From: Sinorhizobium chiapasense
GTDB taxonomy: Bacteria; Pseudomonadota; Alphaproteobacteria; Rhizobiales; Rhizobiaceae
Direction: 5' to 3'
Assembly (NCBI RefSeq): GCF_036488675.1
Contig: NZ_CP133148.1
Coordinates: forward strand, 3,370,001 to 3,434,000
DNA: 64,000 bases
Within the stretch, counting starts at the first letter, position 1. Each line of letters opens with the position of its first letter. Positions 54,087-62,640 of the stretch are shown in pieces. A program made the position numbers and the translations under genes. Under the pieces are notes generated by a model. That model was not told where the DNA came from, made no database searches, and saw only the letters and a program-made list of their open reading frames with translations.

Positions 54087-54191
54087 GCCCCTCATCCCGC
54101 TGCCGCGACCTTCTCCCCGCATGGGGGGAGAAGGGATATGCCGCACCGCCTCGCCTGATCTCGCAGGCGTGGAGGGCTAGGGGTGAGGGGC
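54087..54191. repeat. RIME-like intergenic mosaic element (copy 3)
   Basis: GCCCCTCATCCCGCTGCCGC to GGGTGAGGGGC. The left half is nearly identical to the copy at 52741; the right hairpin has diverged (CTCGCCTGATCTCGCAGGCG type). It lies upstream of the thiolase start. Confidence 0.8.
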
Positions 54192-54259
54192 GCCTGCACT
54201 TCATTCAATCCGGGAACGACTATAGCCGCCGGATGCGGCGAGGCAATGCTGCTTCCGCG

Positions 54260-55144
54260 TCACCCCATCCGTTCCGACGCATAGCTTCCCGGGCTCGGCG
54301 GGAAGACGACGACGCGGTTGCCGTTGATGAAGCAGCGGTGGTGGATGTGGGCGTGGACGGCCCGGGCCAGCACCTGGCTTTCGACGTCGCGGCCGATCGA
54401 GACGTAGTCCTCGGCCGACTGCGCATGGGTGATGCGGGCGATGTCCTGCTCGATGATCGGACCCTCGTCGAGGTCGGCGGTGACATAATGCGCCGTCGCG
54501 CCGATCAGCTTGACGCCGCGCTCATAGGCCTGCTTGTAGGGGTTGGCGCCCTTGAAGCTCGGCAGGAACGAATGGTGGATGTTGATGATCTTGCCCGACA
54601 TCTTCTTGCATAGCGCGTCGGACAAGACCTGCATGTAGCGGGCGAGCACGATGAGTTCCGCGCCGGTCTGCTCGACGAGCTCCAGCAGCTGCGCTTCGGC
54701 CTTCGGCTTGTTCTCCTTCGTCACCTTGATGCAGTGGAAGGGGATGTCGTGGTTGACGACCACCTTCTGGTATTCGAAGTGGTTGGAGACGACGCCGACG
54801 ATGTCGATCGGCAGCGCGCCGATCTTCCAGCGGTAGAGCAGGTCGTTGAGGCAATGGCCGAAACGCGACACCATCAACAGCACCTTCATCCGCTCTTCGG
54901 AGTCGCGGATCTCCATCGTCATCTCGAAGCGCGTGATGACCGGTGCAATGCCCTCGCGCAATTCCTCCAGCTTCGCCCCATCCTGGCTGATGAAGGTGAG
55001 CCGCATGAAGAAGAGACCCGTTTCGAGATCGTCGAACTGCGAGCTGTCGCTGATGTAGCAGCCCTTTTCCGCGAGATAGCCGGTGACGGCGGCGACGATG
55101 CCGCGTGTGGATTTGCAGGTGACGGTCAGCACATAGCTTTTCAT
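54260..55144 (-). CDS. purU: Formyltetrahydrofolate deformylase
   Basis: Hydrolyses 10-formyl-THF to formate and THF, balancing one-carbon units. The 294-residue protein has an N-terminal ACT domain (VLTVTCKSTRGIVAAVTGYL) and a formyltransferase-like domain with VSRFGHCLNDLLYRW, IINIHHSFLPSFKGANPYKQ (catalytic His) and TAHYVTADLDEGPIIEQD (catalytic Asp). It is followed leftwards by the thiolase after a repeat and is probably separately transcribed. Confidence 0.95.
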   Translation of the reverse strand: MKSYVLTVTCKSTRGIVAAVTGYLAEKGCYISDSSQFDDLETGLFFMRLTFISQDGAKLEELREGIAPVITRFEMTMEIRDSEERMKVLLMVSRFGHCLNDLLYRWKIGALPIDIVGVVSNHFEYQKVVVNHDIPFHCIKVTKENKPKAEAQLLELVEQTGAELIVLARYMQVLSDALCKKMSGKIINIHHSFLPSFKGANPYKQAYERGVKLIGATAHYVTADLDEGPIIEQDIARITHAQSAEDYVSIGRDVESQVLARAVHAHIHHRCFINGNRVVVFPPSPGSYASERMG

Positions 55145-55310
55145 CGATGGGTCTCTCGTTCTAGAGGTGTTTCCGGCCCCCTTATGCGGGCAGTCACGCG
55201 AAAACTAGCGTGACGATTTCAGGCCCGCCAATCCATTCGCGACATCGGCTGGACGGAACAGGCCACGGCGAACCGTGCAAGACAGCTCTGCTTGACGAGA
55301 GGCGAGTAGC

Positions 55311-55952
55311 CTAGGACTTCACCCGGTCGGGATGTGCGCTCGCGAAAGCGTCGATCTCGGCGCAGCGCCCGTCGATGGCAGCGATCCTCGGGCACGCAGA
55401 GAGATCGACGCCCCAGCGCCGCGCGTTGTAGACTTGCGGCACGAGGCAGATATCCGCCATGGTCGGCCGGTCGCCGTGGCAGAACTCTCGGGTAGACGGG
55501 TGGTCGAGCATGCGCTCGAAGGCAGCAAGGCCTTCGCCGATGAACTTGTGCATCCAGGCGCGCCGTGCCGCTTCGCCGTCCTCGGCACTGGCCATGACAT
55601 AAACGATCACGCCGAGATTGCAGACCGGATGGATATCCATGGCGATGGCATGGGACAACGCACGCACCCGCTGCCGGCCGATCGCGTCGGCAGGCAGAAA
55701 GCCGCTGCCTTCCCTCGTCTCCGCCAGGTACTCGATGATCGCCAGCGACTGGGTAAATCGTTCGCCGTCGATATCGAGCACCGGCACCAGGCCTTGCGGG
55801 TTGCGTGCCAGGTGTTCCGGTCCGCGATGAGCCTTGGCGATGAGATCGACCGGAACGGAGGCGTAGGACTCGCCGAGCTGATTGAGGGCAATCCGTACGC
55901 GATAGCTCGCCGACGAGCGCCAGTAATCGTAAAGCACAGTTTCGTTCGCCAC
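55311..55952 (-). CDS. maiA: Maleylacetoacetate isomerase (zeta-class GST)
   Basis: Isomerises maleylacetoacetate to fumarylacetoacetate in tyrosine breakdown. The 213-residue protein has LYDYWRSSASYRVRIALNQL (the Ser-rich active site of zeta GSTs), LVPVLDIDGERFTQSLAIIE and a C-terminal helical domain with DIHPVCNLGVIVY. GTG 55950-55952 with GGAGG 5 nt upstream is the start. It follows fahA by 28 nt in the hmgA-fahA-maiA operon. Confidence 0.94.
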   Translation of the reverse strand: MANETVLYDYWRSSASYRVRIALNQLGESYASVPVDLIAKAHRGPEHLARNPQGLVPVLDIDGERFTQSLAIIEYLAETREGSGFLPADAIGRQRVRALSHAIAMDIHPVCNLGVIVYVMASAEDGEAARRAWMHKFIGEGLAAFERMLDHPSTREFCHGDRPTMADICLVPQVYNARRWGVDLSACPRIAAIDGRCAEIDAFASAHPDRVKS

Positions 55953-55980
55953 CTTTGCCTCCAATCCGGTCGCTCCTCTG

Positions 55981-56997
55981 TCAGGCGCGATCGGATTTCT
56001 CGACCGTCTGCTCGATGGCGCCGAAGATCGAATGGCCGGCTGCATCCTTCATCTCGATCCGGACCACGTCGCCGAATTTGAGGAACTGCGTTTTCGGGGC
56101 GCCGCTGTCGATCGTCTCGATCATGCGGATCTCGGCAATGCAGGAGTAGCCGGCGCCACCTGCCGCGACCGGCTTGCCCGGCCCGCCATCGAGTTTGTTG
56201 GAAACGGTGCCGGAACCGATGATCGTGCCAGCTGAAAGCGGCCGGGTACGGGCCGCATGCGCGATCAATTGCGGAAAGTCGAAAGTCATGTCGACGCCGG
56301 CATTGGCGCGACCGAACGGCTTGCTATTGAAGTCGACATGAAGCGGCAGGTGCAATTTGCCGCCGTCCCAGGCATCGCCCAGCTCGTCGGGCGTCACCGC
56401 AACCGGCGAAAAGGCGGACGATGGCTTCGACTGGTAGAAGCCAAAGCCCTTGGCAAGCTCGGCCGGGATGAGGCCGCGCAGCGAAACGTCGTTGACCAGC
56501 ATGACAAGGCGGATTGACCGCCGGGCTTCTTCGAGGCTTGCTCCCATCGGCACGTCATCGACGACGACTGCGACTTCGCCCTCCATGTCGATGCCCCAGG
56601 CCTCGTCGCCCATGATGATCGGATCGCGCGGCCCGAGAAAGCTGTCGGAGCCGCCCTGATAGATCAGCGGATCGGTCCAGAAACTTGCCGGCATCTCGGC
56701 GTTGCGCGCCTTCCTGACAAGCTCGACATGATTGACATAGGCCGAACCGTCGGCCCACTGATACGCCCGCGGCAAGGGCGAGGCGGCATCGTGCTCGTGA
56801 AAGCGCATGGTCGGCTGGGATCCGGTCTCCATGCCTTCCGCGACGCGCGCGAGCCGTGGGCCGGCATGCGCCCAATCGTCGAGCGCCGCCTGCAGCGTGC
56901 GGGCGATATGGCCCACCTCGGAGCAACGGGTCAGGTCTTTCGAGACCACGACGAGCCTGCCGTCGCGGGTGGAGTCTTTCAGCGTCGCGAGTTTCAT
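55981..56997 (-). CDS. fahA: Fumarylacetoacetate hydrolase family protein
   Basis: Cleaves fumarylacetoacetate to fumarate and acetoacetate. The 338-residue FAH-fold enzyme shows MRFHEHDAASPLPRAYQWAD, DPIIMGDEAWGIDMEGEVAV (metal-ligand acidic residues), MLVNDVSLRGLIPAELAKGF (Asp ligand) and GTIIGSGTVSNK. It lies between hmgA and maiA on the same strand, which supports the assignment to tyrosine rather than other hydratase roles. Confidence 0.93.
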   Translation of the reverse strand: MKLATLKDSTRDGRLVVVSKDLTRCSEVGHIARTLQAALDDWAHAGPRLARVAEGMETGSQPTMRFHEHDAASPLPRAYQWADGSAYVNHVELVRKARNAEMPASFWTDPLIYQGGSDSFLGPRDPIIMGDEAWGIDMEGEVAVVVDDVPMGASLEEARRSIRLVMLVNDVSLRGLIPAELAKGFGFYQSKPSSAFSPVAVTPDELGDAWDGGKLHLPLHVDFNSKPFGRANAGVDMTFDFPQLIAHAARTRPLSAGTIIGSGTVSNKLDGGPGKPVAAGGAGYSCIAEIRMIETIDSGAPKTQFLKFGDVVRIEMKDAAGHSIFGAIEQTVEKSDRA

Positions 56998-57080
56998 GGA
57001 GTGGTGTTTCCCGGTGTGTTCTGTTGATCCGCGTCGGACGGCGCGGATCATTGCAGCATGTCACGGATCGCCGGCAGAAG

Positions 57081-58442
57081 TCACTTGATTCCGGGCGTAC
57101 CGTCGAATTTCCGCTCGAGCCCGGACCAACAGTCGATGTAATCGTCCTGCAGGGTCTCGAGTTCCGCGGCGAACTTCGTCAATTGCTGCGGGAATCGGGT
57201 CTCGAACATGAAGGCCATGGTGTTGTCGAGCTTCACCGGCTTCAGCTCTCCGTTCGATGCCTTCTCGAAACCGGTGAAGTCCGGCCCGTGCGGCAGCATC
57301 ATGTTGTGCAGGCTCATGCCGCCCGGCACGAAACCTTCCTCCTTGGCATCGTAGCGCCCATAGATCAGCCCCATGAACTCGCTCATGATGTTGCGGTGAT
57401 ACCAGGGCGGGCGGAAGGTGTGCTCGGCGACCAGCCAGCGCGGCGGGAAGATCACGAAATCGACATTGGCCGTGCCCTCCTCGCCCGAAGGCGCCGTCAG
57501 CACGGTGAATATCGACGGGTCCGGGTGGTCGAACAGGATCGCGCCGACCGGAGAGAAGGTCTTCAGGTCGTATTTGTAGGGCGCGTAGTTGCCGTGCCAG
57601 GCAACGACATCGAGCGGCGAATGGCCGATCTCGGTGACGTGGAAGGAGCCGCACCATTTGACATGGACGCGGCACGACATTTCCTTGTCTTCGTAGGCGG
57701 CGACCGGCGTCTTGAAGTCGCGCGGGTTGGCAAGGCAATTGGCGCCGATCGGCCCGCGATCCGGCAGCGTGAACTTCGCGCCGTAGTTTTCGCAGATATA
57801 GCCGCGCCAGATCTTTTCCTCGCTGAGCCGCGTGACCTTGAACATCGTCCCGCGCGGCACGACGCAGGTTTCCGACGGCTCAACATCCATCTTGCCGAGT
57901 TCGGTGAAGACGCGGATGGCGCCGGTTTCCGGCACGATCAGCAGTTCGCCGTCGGCATTGAAGAAATAGTCGTCGACCATGTCGGCATTGAAGACATAGG
58001 TGTGCGCCGCCATCCCCGCCTGCGTCAGGACATCGCCGGCCGTTGTCATGGTACGGATACCCTCGAGGAAATTCAGCTTTTCCGAAGGCGTCGGCAACGG
58101 ACTCCAGCGCAGTTGACCGAGCGCCAGCGAATGCTCGGCAATGTGCGGTGCCGTCTTCCAGTGCGGATGGTCGATCTTCTTGAAACGCCCGGTGTGCTTG
58201 ACGCTCGGGCGAATGCGGTAGAGCCAGGAGCGCTCATTGGTGCCGCGCGGCGCGGTGAACGGAGAACCGGAAAGCTGCTCCGCGTATAGTCCATATTCGC
58301 ACTTCTGCGGGCTGTTCTGGCCCTGCGGCAGGGCGCCGGGCAAGCTTTCGGTCTCGAAATCGTTGCCAAATCCGGGCATGTAGGAGAGTGCCCGTTCCGC
58401 AACCGTGCTGGCTTCGCTTTGCTTTTCCGCCTTGTCCAACAT
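57081..58442 (-). CDS. hmgA: Homogentisate 1,2-dioxygenase
   Basis: Iron enzyme that opens the homogentisate ring. At 453 residues it has family length and begins [20 protein letters not shown]. Iron ligands are in [18 protein letters not shown] (His and Glu) and in [12 protein letters not shown] (His). It is the first gene of hmgA-fahA-maiA and is divergent from a MarR-type regulator, with a palindrome between them. Confidence 0.96.
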   Translation of the reverse strand: MLDKAEKQSEASTVAERALSYMPGFGNDFETESLPGALPQGQNSPQKCEYGLYAEQLSGSPFTAPRGTNERSWLYRIRPSVKHTGRFKKIDHPHWKTAPHIAEHSLALGQLRWSPLPTPSEKLNFLEGIRTMTTAGDVLTQAGMAAHTYVFNADMVDDYFFNADGELLIVPETGAIRVFTELGKMDVEPSETCVVPRGTMFKVTRLSEEKIWRGYICENYGAKFTLPDRGPIGANCLANPRDFKTPVAAYEDKEMSCRVHVKWCGSFHVTEIGHSPLDVVAWHGNYAPYKYDLKTFSPVGAILFDHPDPSIFTVLTAPSGEEGTANVDFVIFPPRWLVAEHTFRPPWYHRNIMSEFMGLIYGRYDAKEEGFVPGGMSLHNMMLPHGPDFTGFEKASNGELKPVKLDNTMAFMFETRFPQQLTKFAAELETLQDDYIDCWSGLERKFDGTPGIK

Positions 58443-58473
58443 GGCTTGCGCCTCCTCTTCTCCTCGTTATATT

Positions 58474-58489
58474 GGTTACAATCGTAACT
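58474..58489. promoter_or_regulatory. Putative MarR operator between hmgA and its regulator
   Basis: GTTAC-AATC-GTAAC (58475-58488) is a perfect 5+5 inverted repeat, extended by one further base on each side as written. It lies about 32 bp before the hmgA start and 29 bp before the marR start. The position and symmetry fit autoregulation plus control of hmgA. Confidence 0.6.
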
Positions 58490-58517
58490 ATTGATTTTGT
58501 AACTATCAAGGAAGGTC

Positions 58518-58976
58518 ATGGCGACGGACGGTTTCGAGCTGGAGAACTTCCTGCCGTATCGGCTCAACCGTGCGGCGGAATTCGTCGCGCTGCGCTTTGC
58601 CGCCCAGTACAGGGCGCGCTACCAGCTTACCCGTCCGGAATGGCGAACGCTCGCTGCGCTCGGGAGCTCCGGCCGCAGCATGACGGCGACCGAGATCGGC
58701 GCGCATTCCACCATGCACAAGACGAAGGTGAGCCGCGCGGTGTTCAGCCTCGAACAGCGCCGCTGGCTGAAGCGCGAGGAGGACGGTCGCGACCGCCGGT
58801 TCGAGCATCTGGCGCTGACACCCGCAGGCGAGCAGGCCTACAAGGAACTGACCGAGCTCGCCAGCCGCTATCAGGCCGAACTGCTTTCGATGCTCGGAAC
58901 GGAAGACATGGCGGCGCTCTCGACGGGCTTGCGCGCCGTTGAACGGGCGATGAAGAAAGCGACCGCACGGGGCTAA
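58518..58976 (+). CDS. MarR-family regulator beside the homogentisate operon
   Basis: A 152-residue winged-helix protein. The MarR core shows RPEWRTLAALGSSGRSMTAT, HSTMHKTKVSRAVFSLEQRR (recognition helix) and REEDGRDRRFEHLALTPAGE (wing). It is divergent from hmgA with 75 nt and one palindrome between the start codons. It is inferred to repress hmgA-fahA-maiA until homogentisate or a related phenol appears. Confidence 0.9.
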   Translation: MATDGFELENFLPYRLNRAAEFVALRFAAQYRARYQLTRPEWRTLAALGSSGRSMTATEIGAHSTMHKTKVSRAVFSLEQRRWLKREEDGRDRRFEHLALTPAGEQAYKELTELASRYQAELLSMLGTEDMAALSTGLRAVERAMKKATARG

Positions 58977-59037
58977 CCGATCCAGCTGCATGATGCTCGT
59001 GGAATCCCACTCAGGACGACCGGTCGAAGGCCCACAC

Positions 59038-59517
59038 CTACCCCCTCACGCGCTCCGGTATCGGCAGCCCTTCGAAACTCTTCAGCGTTTCGAGCACGAT
59101 CGACGTCTTCACGTGCTGGACGCTGTCGTGCGGCAGAAGCACGTCGTTGACGAAACGCGAGAGCCCGGCGAGGTCCGGTGTCACAACGCGTAAGTGATAG
59201 TCCATCTCCCCCGTCAGCGCGTACGCCTCCAGCACCTCCGGCAAACCGGACACCAGCTTGCCGAAACGCTTGGCATTGTCGCGATTGTGCGTGGCGAGCG
59301 TCACCGAGATCACCACCATCAGATCGAGCCCCAGCTTCTGCCGGTCGATCTGCGCCTGATAGCCGGTGATATAGCCCTCCGCCTCCAATCGTGACCGCCG
59401 CCGCGAACATTGGGACGGCGAAAGCGCGATGCGCTCGGACAATTCGTTATTGGTCAGATTCCCATCGCGCTGCAGTTCGCCGAGGATCTTGAGATCGAAT
59501 CCGTCAAGCTGCTCCAT
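59038..59517 (-). CDS. Lrp/AsnC-family regulator beside hpd
   Basis: A 159-residue protein with the N-terminal helix-turn-helix LDGFDLKILGELQRDGNLTN, ELSERIALSPSQCSRRRSRL, and a C-terminal RAM/AsnC ligand domain (AYALTGEMDYHLRVVTPDL). It is divergent from hpd over 132 nt, so it is the probable activator or repressor of hpd in response to an aromatic amino acid, and possibly a bkd or hmg effector. Confidence 0.92.
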   Translation of the reverse strand: MEQLDGFDLKILGELQRDGNLTNNELSERIALSPSQCSRRRSRLEAEGYITGYQAQIDRQKLGLDLMVVISVTLATHNRDNAKRFGKLVSGLPEVLEAYALTGEMDYHLRVVTPDLAGLSRFVNDVLLPHDSVQHVKTSIVLETLKSFEGLPIPERVRG

Positions 59518-59649
59518 TCATGCGCCCTCGCCTGCTCTGCCGCACAATTCATGCGTTGAATCGCCAAAAACACGCAAGAATACAAGCATCATGCATCGGA
59601 TCTGCGCCATACTCCAGCAAAGTTTGGAAGAATGAAGAGGAGGCTTCCG

Positions 59650-60762
59650 ATGGGCCCGTTTCCGCACGACGCACCACCCCCAAAAATCAGCGCGGACAAC
59701 CCTGCCGGGACGGACGGCTTCGAGTTCGTCGAATTCGCGCATCTCGAGCCGGAGAAGCTGAAAGAGCTCTTCACCCGCATGGGATACAGGGCCGTCGCCA
59801 AGCACCGGACGAAGGACATCACTGTCTGGCGGCAGGGTGATATCAACTACATCATCAACGCCGAACCGGGCTCTCATGCCATGCGCTTCGTCGACAAGCA
59901 CGGCCCCTGCGCCCCGTCGATGGCCTGGCGCGTCGTCGATGCGAAGCATGCGTTCGAGCACGCCGTTTCCCAGGGCGCCGAGCCCTATACCGGAAACGAC
60001 AAGTGCCTCGATGTTCCGGCGATCGTCGGCATTGGCGGCTCGCTGCTCTACTTCGTCGAAACCTACGGCGCCAAGGGCTCGACCTATGATGCCGAGTTCG
60101 AATGGCTGGACGAGCGCGATCCGAAGCCCACGGGCGTCGGCTTCTACTATCTCGACCACCTGACCCATAACGTCTATCGCGGCAACATGGACAAGTGGTG
60201 GGCGTTCTACCGTGAACTGTTCAACTTCAAGCAGATCCACTTCTTCGACATAGACGGCCGCATCACCGGCCTCGTCAGCCGCGCGATCACCTCGCCTTGC
60301 GGCAAGATCCGCATCCCCTTGAACGAATCCAAGGACGACACCAGCCAGATCGAGGAATATCTGAAGAAGTACAAGGGCGAAGGCATTCAGCACATCGCGG
60401 TCGGGACCGAAGCGATCTACGACGCAACCGACAAACTTGCGGAAAATGGTCTCAAGTTCATGCCCGGCCCGCCGGAGACCTATTACGAAATGTCGCGCGA
60501 GCGCGTCCACGGCCACGATGAGCCGATCGACCGGATGAAGAAGCACGGCATCCTGATCGACGGCGAAGGCGTGGTGAATGGCGGTATGACGAAGATCCTG
60601 CTGCAAATCTTCTCGAGGACCGTTATCGGACCGATCTTCTTCGAATTCATCCAGCGCAAGGGGGATGAGGGCTTCGGTGAGGGCAATTTCCGCGCCCTGT
60701 TCGAATCGATCGAGGCCGATCAGATCCGCCGCGGCGCACTTGGACCGCAGGCCGCCGAATAG
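59650..60762 (+). CDS. hpd: 4-hydroxyphenylpyruvate dioxygenase
   Basis: Converts 4-hydroxyphenylpyruvate to homogentisate with Fe(II) and O2. The 370-residue protein has two vicinal-oxygen-chelate halves. Metal ligands are in FYYLDHLTHNVYRGNM (His), EGIQHIAVGTEAIYDAT (His) and GPIFFEFIQRKGDEGFGEGN (Glu). ATG 59650 with AGAGGAGG 6 nt upstream is preferred to ATG 59632. It feeds hmgA, which lies 1.2 kb away in a different unit; a strong terminator follows. Confidence 0.96.
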   Translation: MGPFPHDAPPPKISADNPAGTDGFEFVEFAHLEPEKLKELFTRMGYRAVAKHRTKDITVWRQGDINYIINAEPGSHAMRFVDKHGPCAPSMAWRVVDAKHAFEHAVSQGAEPYTGNDKCLDVPAIVGIGGSLLYFVETYGAKGSTYDAEFEWLDERDPKPTGVGFYYLDHLTHNVYRGNMDKWWAFYRELFNFKQIHFFDIDGRITGLVSRAITSPCGKIRIPLNESKDDTSQIEEYLKKYKGEGIQHIAVGTEAIYDATDKLAENGLKFMPGPPETYYEMSRERVHGHDEPIDRMKKHGILIDGEGVVNGGMTKILLQIFSRTVIGPIFFEFIQRKGDEGFGEGNFRALFESIEADQIRRGALGPQAAE

Positions 60763-60782
60763 GTTTCAACGCCGAGAAACAC

Positions 60783-60822
60783 GGAAAGGCCCCTCGCCGG
60801 CAGCGAGGGGCCCTTCCGTTTG
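60783..60822 (+). terminator. Rho-independent terminator after hpd
   Basis: GGAAAGGCCCCTCGC pairs with GCGAGGGGCCCTTCC (one mismatch) around a 5-nt loop and is followed by GTTTG, 21 bp after the hpd stop. It also separates hpd from the converging LuxR gene. Confidence 0.85.
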
Positions 60823-60841
60823 ATAGCACCTCGGATCCTCG

Positions 60842-61627
60842 TCAGTTCCAGCGAGAGCCGAGCCGCGGTTCCGACATGCCGCGGTCCGCCTCATGCGTGA
60901 AATAGCGGGAGGCGGCCTCCGTCCGGTTGCGCACGTTCATCTTCTTGTAGATGTTGCGCACATGGACCTTGACGGTGTTTTCCGACAGGCCGAGACGATC
61001 GGCAATGATCTTGTTCTGTGTCCCCATGCAGATCAGATCGAGAATCTGCACCTCGCGCGCGGTCAGCACGCCCATGACATCGCGCTTCGGCTCCGGAGCA
61101 ACAAAGGCTTCGACGACCGCTTCCCGCCGCGCGCGCAGAGCGTCACCCGCGAGTCTCACCGGCGCGAGGCGCCTGAGCAGCGCCGCCGGAAAATGTTCGC
61201 CGCCCTTCATCAGAAGATCGATGACGGTCAAGCAGACGTCCAGATGCAGATTGAGAGGCAGCACGCCGTGGATCAATCCTTCATCGACAAAGCCAGCGAT
61301 CGACGAATCGAGCGCCTCGGCATCCTCCACCACAAGCCCGATCGCGGCCTTCGGGTGGAATTCATGGATCATCCTGAGAACGGACGGAAAGGTCGCCACC
61401 GGCAAGCGATAAAGCATGACCAGCCTGACATCGACGAGATTGCCGTCAAGCAGGCTCTCGGGATCGGACAGGCTGACTACATCCTGGCCCTGAAACCGCG
61501 CGCCGACCGCCTGCATCAGGCATTCAGCGAACAGATCCACCTTGGCGAGCATTACGATCTTACTTTTCGTGGGTAATACTTTGTTGTTGTCTTCAAAATC
61601 GCTCAGGTTCGAGCTCGTACGATACAT
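60842..61627 (-). CDS. Orphan LuxR-family regulator with a degenerate receiver-like domain
   Basis: A 261-residue protein. The C-terminal LuxR/FixJ helix-turn-helix is complete: LTAREVQILDLICMGTQNKI, then IADRLGLSENTVKVHVRNIY (about residues 190-240). The N-terminal part (KIVMLAKVDLFAECLMQAVG ... VRLVMLYRLPVATFPSVL) follows the receiver fold, but the position of the phosphorylated Asp looks replaced by Tyr, and no sensor kinase is adjacent. It is probably not controlled by normal phosphotransfer. Its start faces a 1-kb non-coding stretch and the Asp-rich gene on the other side, so it may regulate that locus. The target is inferred, not shown. Confidence 0.85.
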   Translation of the reverse strand: MYRTSSNLSDFEDNNKVLPTKSKIVMLAKVDLFAECLMQAVGARFQGQDVVSLSDPESLLDGNLVDVRLVMLYRLPVATFPSVLRMIHEFHPKAAIGLVVEDAEALDSSIAGFVDEGLIHGVLPLNLHLDVCLTVIDLLMKGGEHFPAALLRRLAPVRLAGDALRARREAVVEAFVAPEPKRDVMGVLTAREVQILDLICMGTQNKIIADRLGLSENTVKVHVRNIYKKMNVRNRTEAASRYFTHEADRGMSEPRLGSRWN

Positions 61628-62566
61628 TTATCCCCTCCTTGGGAAATTCCCATTTAATTTAATGGGTGTTCCAACCCCACTTGGAGCAGCCCCGCGTTGA
61701 AAAATTTCTTCAAATACTTCGCAATTATAACGAATAAAAAATTCGCTATAGCTAATGTATCGTAAAGATGGGGGAGGCGAAACCACCCAAAAGGGTTAGA
61801 TGCCCGTCCGGTTCGCGTCTAAATCGTTCGAAAACGAACCAATTTTGGGCTAGTCGGCTTCGAAAGGGCGCCGAGCCAGACACCCCTGGTTTTCGAGGGG
61901 GAATTCCATGCGATCGCCGCAGCTGTAAAAATGGCGCGATGGATGCCGGCCTTTGATCTGCCAGCGACGCGCGGCGCACGAGCCACCGGCATAGCTACAA
62001 CGGATTATGCTTTATCACGTCGAGGGTGGTAGATGCGGCCTGGGACAACCAGTATTGGCATGTCGCGACTTTGCCGCGCATAGACGGCAGCACCGTCCGA
62101 ACCATCCTAACAATTTGAATTAGCCCATGAATTCCTGTTGCTCGCCGGCCGCCCGCGTGACCGCGGGCCAGATGGCAAACCGAGCCACCCTCAAACCCAT
62201 TGCGCCAGATTCGCAAATGTTAACATTATCTTAACCGCACCGATCGGCATGGTGAAAGATTCAAAAAAGCCATTGAATACAAGAGACTAACCACAATTGA
62301 TGTCTTTCGTTCCTGCGCATACAGGCTCACACTACTATCGTCGCGCTTGAGTTTGCACGACCCACGGACTGCTTTTGTATCACGCGTCGCAGCCGCGGAG
62401 TACATATATCGAGCTGCTACTCGACATATGATGTAACCAATATTTGTAGTACGTAGCAATTTGTGCAGAAGTACATACAAGCAATTATACTATGAATACA
62501 AAGGGAATATATCGGAACCCGACAGGCGAATTATCTTTTATAACGATTCGTCTGAACTTCAAAAGA
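61628..62566. other. Long partly AT-rich intergenic stretch between the LuxR gene and the Asp-rich gene
   Basis: About 940 bp without a supported gene. The right part is clearly AT-rich (35% GC over 62461-62520 by hand count), unlike the GC-rich surroundings. A hairpin-forming segment GGTTCG / CGAACC surrounds 61812-61842. Short frames at 61768-61956 (+), 61995-62216 (-) and 62226-62480 (-) lack a ribosome site plus recognisable motif and are not called. The stretch may hold regulatory sequence for both flanking genes. Confidence 0.5.
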
Positions 62567-62634
62567 GAGCCAGCTCCGCAAAAATCCTATAAAAGATGAA
62601 AGGGTTTCGGCGCTGGCTCCCTCTGCGAAGGGAG
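62567..62634 (+). promoter_or_regulatory. 5' leader with two mutually exclusive hairpins at the ribosome-binding site
   Basis: GAGCCAGC (62567-62574) pairs with GCTGGCTC (62612-62619). CTCCCT (62617-62622) pairs with AGGGAG (62629-62634), which is the ribosome-binding site 6 nt before ATG 62641. The two stems share 62617-62619 and cannot both form, so the leader could switch between a blocked and an open ribosome site. This is a structural inference from base pairing. Confidence 0.5.
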
Positions 62635-62640
62635 TTGTAG

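Noticed and set aside
61995..62216. 73-codon minus-strand frame in the intergenic region
   Set aside because: It has no clear ribosome site and no recognisable motif. A transposase remnant was considered, but no inverted repeats or further fragments support it.
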